Below are positions 55,772 through 58,454 of a stretch of 58,454 bases of DNA, one piece after another (position 1 is the stretch's first letter; each line of letters opens with the position of its first letter). A program made the translations under genes and the position numbers. Origin of the DNA: Prochlorococcus sp. AG-363-P06 (lineage in GTDB: Bacteria > Cyanobacteriota > Cyanobacteriia > PCC-6307 > Cyanobiaceae); assembly GCA_003280025.1 (NCBI GenBank), contig QCGD01000010.1:1-58454 (forward strand). The letters run 5' to 3'. The notes under the pieces are model-generated. The model worked only from the letters and a program-made list of their open reading frames with translations. It searched no databases and was not told the DNA's origin.

Positions 55772-57190
55772 ATGGTGATTGCCAATTCAAATAAAACATC
55801 CCTACCAAATTACGTTATAACAGATATTTCATTATCCGACTTCGGGCGTAAAGAAATTAAAATTGCGGAAACTGAAATGCCAGGGCTAATGGCACTTAGA
55901 GATAAATATCTTTCTGACAAGCCACTTAAGGGTGCAAAAATAGCTGGTAGTCTTCATATGACTATTCAAACAGCAGTCTTAATAGAAACTCTTGTTGATT
56001 TAGGTGCGCAAGTAAAATGGGCTTCTTGTAATATTTTTTCAACCCAAGATCACGCAGCAGCAGCTATTGCAGAGCAAGGGATTTCTGTCTATGCAAAAAA
56101 AGGTGAGAGCCTTGATGAATATTGGCAATATACCCATTACATTTTAGATTGGGGTTCAGACTCACCTAACATGATTCTTGATGATGGAGGAGACGCAACA
56201 GGCTTATTGATAATTGGTAGTAAGGCAGAAAAAGATTTATCTGTTTTAGATAATCCTAGCAATGAAGAGGAAATAGCTTTATTCAATTCTATTAAGTCTA
56301 AATTGCAACAAGATAGTAGTTTTTACTCCCGTATTAAGAGTAATATTATTGGTGTTACTGAAGAAACTACCACAGGAGTTGCAAGGCTTTATCAATTGCA
56401 AAAGCAGAATGAATTACCTTTTCCTGCTATTAACGTTAATGATTCAGTTACTAAAAGCAAATTTGATAATTTATATGGTTGTAGAGAATCTCTAGTTGAT
56501 AGTATTAAGCGTGCAACTGATGTAATGATTGCTGGAAAGGTTGCCTTGGTAATGGGATTTGGTGATGTTGGGAAAGGTTCTGCACAATCATTAAGAGGAC
56601 TCGGTGCAATTGTAAAAGTTGCGGAAATTGATCCAATATGTGCTCTTCAAGCATCTATGGAAGGATTTAGCGTTGTTACACTAGACGATGTTGTTGAAGA
56701 TATAGATATTTTTGTTACTGCTACTGGTAATTATCAAGTAATAACACACGAAAATCTAGTCAAGATGAAGAATGAGGCTATCGTATGCAATATTGGACAT
56801 TTTGATAATGAAATTGATGTTGCTTCATTAAAGAATTATCCATGGGAAAACATTAAGCCGCAAGTAGATCACATAACTTTGCCAAGTGGGAATCAAATTA
56901 TTCTTTTAGCAGAAGGTAGATTAGTTAATTTAGGATGTGCTACAGGTCATCCTAGCTTTGTAATGAGTAACTCTTTTACCAATCAGGTCTTAGCTCAAAT
57001 AGAACTTTTCAATAAGTCAGATGAATACGCTAAAGAAGTTTATGTATTGCCAAAACATTTAGATGAAATGGTGGCTAGATTACATTTAGAGAAAATTGGT
57101 GCAAAATTAACAAAACTAACTCAAGAACAGGCTGATTATATTAATGTCTCTGTTGAAGGGCCTTATAAATCAGAAATTTATAGATATTAA
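55772..57190 (+). CDS. ahcY: adenosylhomocysteinase
   Basis: AhcY hydrolyses S-adenosylhomocysteine to homocysteine and adenosine, keeping methylation reactions going. [33 protein letters not shown], the NAD motif [17 protein letters not shown] and the terminal YKSEIYRY match the family. The length of 472 residues corresponds to the form with the approximately 40-residue insertion common in bacteria and plants. It is followed two bases later by the DedA gene. Confidence 0.98.
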   Translation: MVIANSNKTSLPNYVITDISLSDFGRKEIKIAETEMPGLMALRDKYLSDKPLKGAKIAGSLHMTIQTAVLIETLVDLGAQVKWASCNIFSTQDHAAAAIAEQGISVYAKKGESLDEYWQYTHYILDWGSDSPNMILDDGGDATGLLIIGSKAEKDLSVLDNPSNEEEIALFNSIKSKLQQDSSFYSRIKSNIIGVTEETTTGVARLYQLQKQNELPFPAINVNDSVTKSKFDNLYGCRESLVDSIKRATDVMIAGKVALVMGFGDVGKGSAQSLRGLGAIVKVAEIDPICALQASMEGFSVVTLDDVVEDIDIFVTATGNYQVITHENLVKMKNEAIVCNIGHFDNEIDVASLKNYPWENIKPQVDHITLPSGNQIILLAEGRLVNLGCATGHPSFVMSNSFTNQVLAQIELFNKSDEYAKEVYVLPKHLDEMVARLHLEKIGAKLTKLTQEQADYINVSVEGPYKSEIYRY

Positions 57191-57192
57191 AT

Positions 57193-57852
57193 GTGAGTTT
57201 GATTTTCATAAATTTACTCACTTCTTTGCCCGAATATATTAGTAAGGCTGTTGAATCAAATTCAACAATGGCTTATCTTACTATCTGTTTGGCTATGTTT
57301 CTAGAAAACATCATTCCTCCCATTCCATCAGAAGTAATAATGCCATTAGGTGGATTTTTTGTCTTTCAACAAAAATTAAACTTCTATATTTTGGTTTTTT
57401 GGGGTTTATTTGGAACTATCGCAGGATCTTTGCCTTGGTATTATTTGGGTAGATTAGTAAATGAAAAAAGACTTTCAAGATTTTTAGATATAAGGGGGAA
57501 ATATCTAGGAATAACTTCTCATGATCTTGCTAAAAGCAAACTTTGGTTTGATAAATATGGAGTTTCATTAGTTTTTTGGGGCCGCTTAGTACCAGGTATA
57601 AGAACTTTAATTTCAGTTCCTGCTGGTATGGAACTTATGCCGCTAAGAAAATTTTTAATTTGGACTACTTTAGGAAGCCTAATTTGGATCGCATTATTAA
57701 CATATGCTGGATATGTATTTGGTGAAAATTATCACATTATTGAATCTTATTTAGATCAAATTAAATATATTTTAAAGCCTATATTAATTCTAATATTCTT
57801 ATATTTTTTAATAAAGTTTTTTATGAGACTTTATCAAAGAAATATATCTTAA
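57193..57852 (+). CDS. DedA family membrane protein
   Basis: DedA proteins are polytopic and act in lipid translocation. FLENIIPPIPSEVIMPLGGFF (residues about 37-57) and GRLVPGIRTLISVPAGMELM near residue 130 are the signature segments. Helices are predicted across the 219 residues. The start is GTG at 57193, as an ATG two bases earlier gives a stop at once. It overlaps ssb by four bases at the 3' end. Confidence 0.93.
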   Translation: MSLIFINLLTSLPEYISKAVESNSTMAYLTICLAMFLENIIPPIPSEVIMPLGGFFVFQQKLNFYILVFWGLFGTIAGSLPWYYLGRLVNEKRLSRFLDIRGKYLGITSHDLAKSKLWFDKYGVSLVFWGRLVPGIRTLISVPAGMELMPLRKFLIWTTLGSLIWIALLTYAGYVFGENYHIIESYLDQIKYILKPILILIFLYFLIKFFMRLYQRNIS

Positions 57853-58220
57853 AAAGGTATATCGTTTGAGCTTTTATTATTTGAGAATTGGTTATTTTCA
57901 GATTCTTTGCGTGAACTAAGTAAATTTAATCTATCAACTCTTATTACAGGCTTGAATCTATCTTCTCCGGTATTTTTATCTTTCCAACTATCAATTTTAA
58001 AGCTTCCAGTAATTCCTATTAAAGACCCTTTTTTAACATAATCTGCAGCAATTTGCGCTTGCTTACCCCATATTTCTAAATTAAACCAGTCAGGCTCTTC
58101 ATCTCTACTGCGTCTATTTACAGCAAGAGTGAAATTTGCCACAATGCTGCCTGATTCGAAATACCTTACGTCTGGTTCTCTTCCTGCTCTTCCAACAAGA
58201 TTAATAGTGTTAATTTCCAT
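57849..58220 (-). CDS. ssb: single-stranded DNA-binding protein
   Basis: An OB-fold SSB: INLVGRAGREPDVRYFESG at the N-terminus, VNRRSRDEEPDWFNLEIWGKQA in the middle and GSFKIDSW. The C-terminal tip is NDIPF, a variant of the DDxPF peptide that recruits partners. At 123 residues it is short and the linker is reduced, a typical cyanobacterial size. It is convergent with the DedA gene and divergent from mreB. Confidence 0.97.
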   Translation of the reverse strand: MEINTINLVGRAGREPDVRYFESGSIVANFTLAVNRRSRDEEPDWFNLEIWGKQAQIAADYVKKGSLIGITGSFKIDSWKDKNTGEDRFKPVIRVDRLNLLSSRKESENNQFSNNKSSNDIPF

Positions 58221-58352
58221 AATTTTTTTTTTATATATTACTCATATTTTTTATTTTTGCTCAAATTTATGCCAGCTATTCATAACTAAATGAAAGAAAT
58301 TATAGAGCTTAATAAAAAATAGATATATTATTTATTTAAAAGATTTCTTATT

Positions 58353-58454
58353 GTGATTTTTAACAGATTTAAATTTTCTAGGGACATTGGTATAGATTTA
58401 GGTACTGCCAATACTCTTATTCATGTATCTGGTAAAGGAGTGGTTTTGCAGGAG
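58353..58454 (+). CDS. mreB: MreB, actin-like cell-shape protein (N-terminal part)
   Basis: The frame encodes [20 protein letters not shown] then [14 protein letters not shown] and runs off the window end. The [14 protein letters not shown] segment is the MreB phosphate-1 motif. GTG at 58353 is the start. Only 34 residues are visible. Confidence 0.92.
   Translation, partial: MIFNRFKFSRDIGIDLGTANTLIHVSGKGVVLQE

Overview
The window is core chromosome of a picocyanobacterium, most probably a high-light-adapted Prochlorococcus. The base composition is very AT-rich, intergenic gaps are all under about 200 bases, and the gene content is typical of marine cyanobacteria: PsbZ, Ycf37, Ycf23 (DUF561), SqdB/SqdX sulfolipid synthesis, an MgdA-like glycolipid glucosyltransferase, a four-ACT-domain aspartate kinase and a group 2 sigma factor. 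The genus call is an inference from protein sequence and composition, not from a database search. I see no insertion sequence, prophage, CRISPR array or rRNA operon. One tRNA gene (Gly, GCC anticodon) is present.

Layout. 1-450 is the tail of an unrecognised gene. 427-5936 is a minus-strand run: chorismate lyase-like protein, mnmG, dnaB, rplI and a fatty-acid desaturase. 5965-11320 is a plus-strand run with a helix-turn-helix-like orphan protein, a methionine gamma-lyase-like PLP enzyme, gcvH and gcvP, followed by an 82-residue orphan. 11705-16193 (minus) holds sqdX, sqdB, thiG, ycf37, rplT and rpmI. 16285-19152 (plus) holds a SpoIID-like protein and the MgdA-like glycosyltransferase. 19154-24606 (minus) holds dnaX, clpX, clpP and tig. 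24732-28728 (plus) holds asd, dapA and rnj, converging with tilS. 29818-32658 (plus) holds ycf23 and uvrB, converging with lysC and holA (32669-35470). cobH (plus) converges with mutS. 39068-40823 (plus) holds psbZ, ribH, tRNA-Gly, an NTF2/SnoaL-like protein and a GtrA-like membrane protein, converging with a GNAT acetyltransferase. secA (plus) converges with cysE, a GntR-type regulator, infC and miaA. 47792-53340 (plus) holds gyrB, an SH3-like protein, two crcB-like genes, mgtE and a sigma factor. The end holds an alpha/beta hydrolase, a PfkB sugar kinase, tsaE, ahcY, a DedA protein, ssb and the start of mreB.

Functionally the window mixes replication and repair (dnaB, dnaX, holA, gyrB, ssb, mutS, uvrB), protein synthesis, quality control and export (rplI, rplT, rpmI, infC, tig, clpXP, secA), tRNA modification (mnmG, tilS, miaA, tsaE), the lysine/threonine branch (lysC, asd, dapA), one-carbon and sulfur metabolism (gcvH, gcvP, ahcY, cysE), and phosphorus-free membrane lipids (sqdB, sqdX, mgdA-like).

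No clear new multi-gene defence or biosynthetic system is visible. The observations most worth checking are: a threefold 24-residue repeat in the DnaX linker; an arginine-rich RNase J tail resembling the PNPase-binding peptide of cyanobacterial RNase E; a MutS N-terminal extension carrying a clamp-binding-like motif; the orphan regulator-like gene leading the gcv cluster; and AT-rich hairpins that overlap stop codons at several convergent gene junctions.
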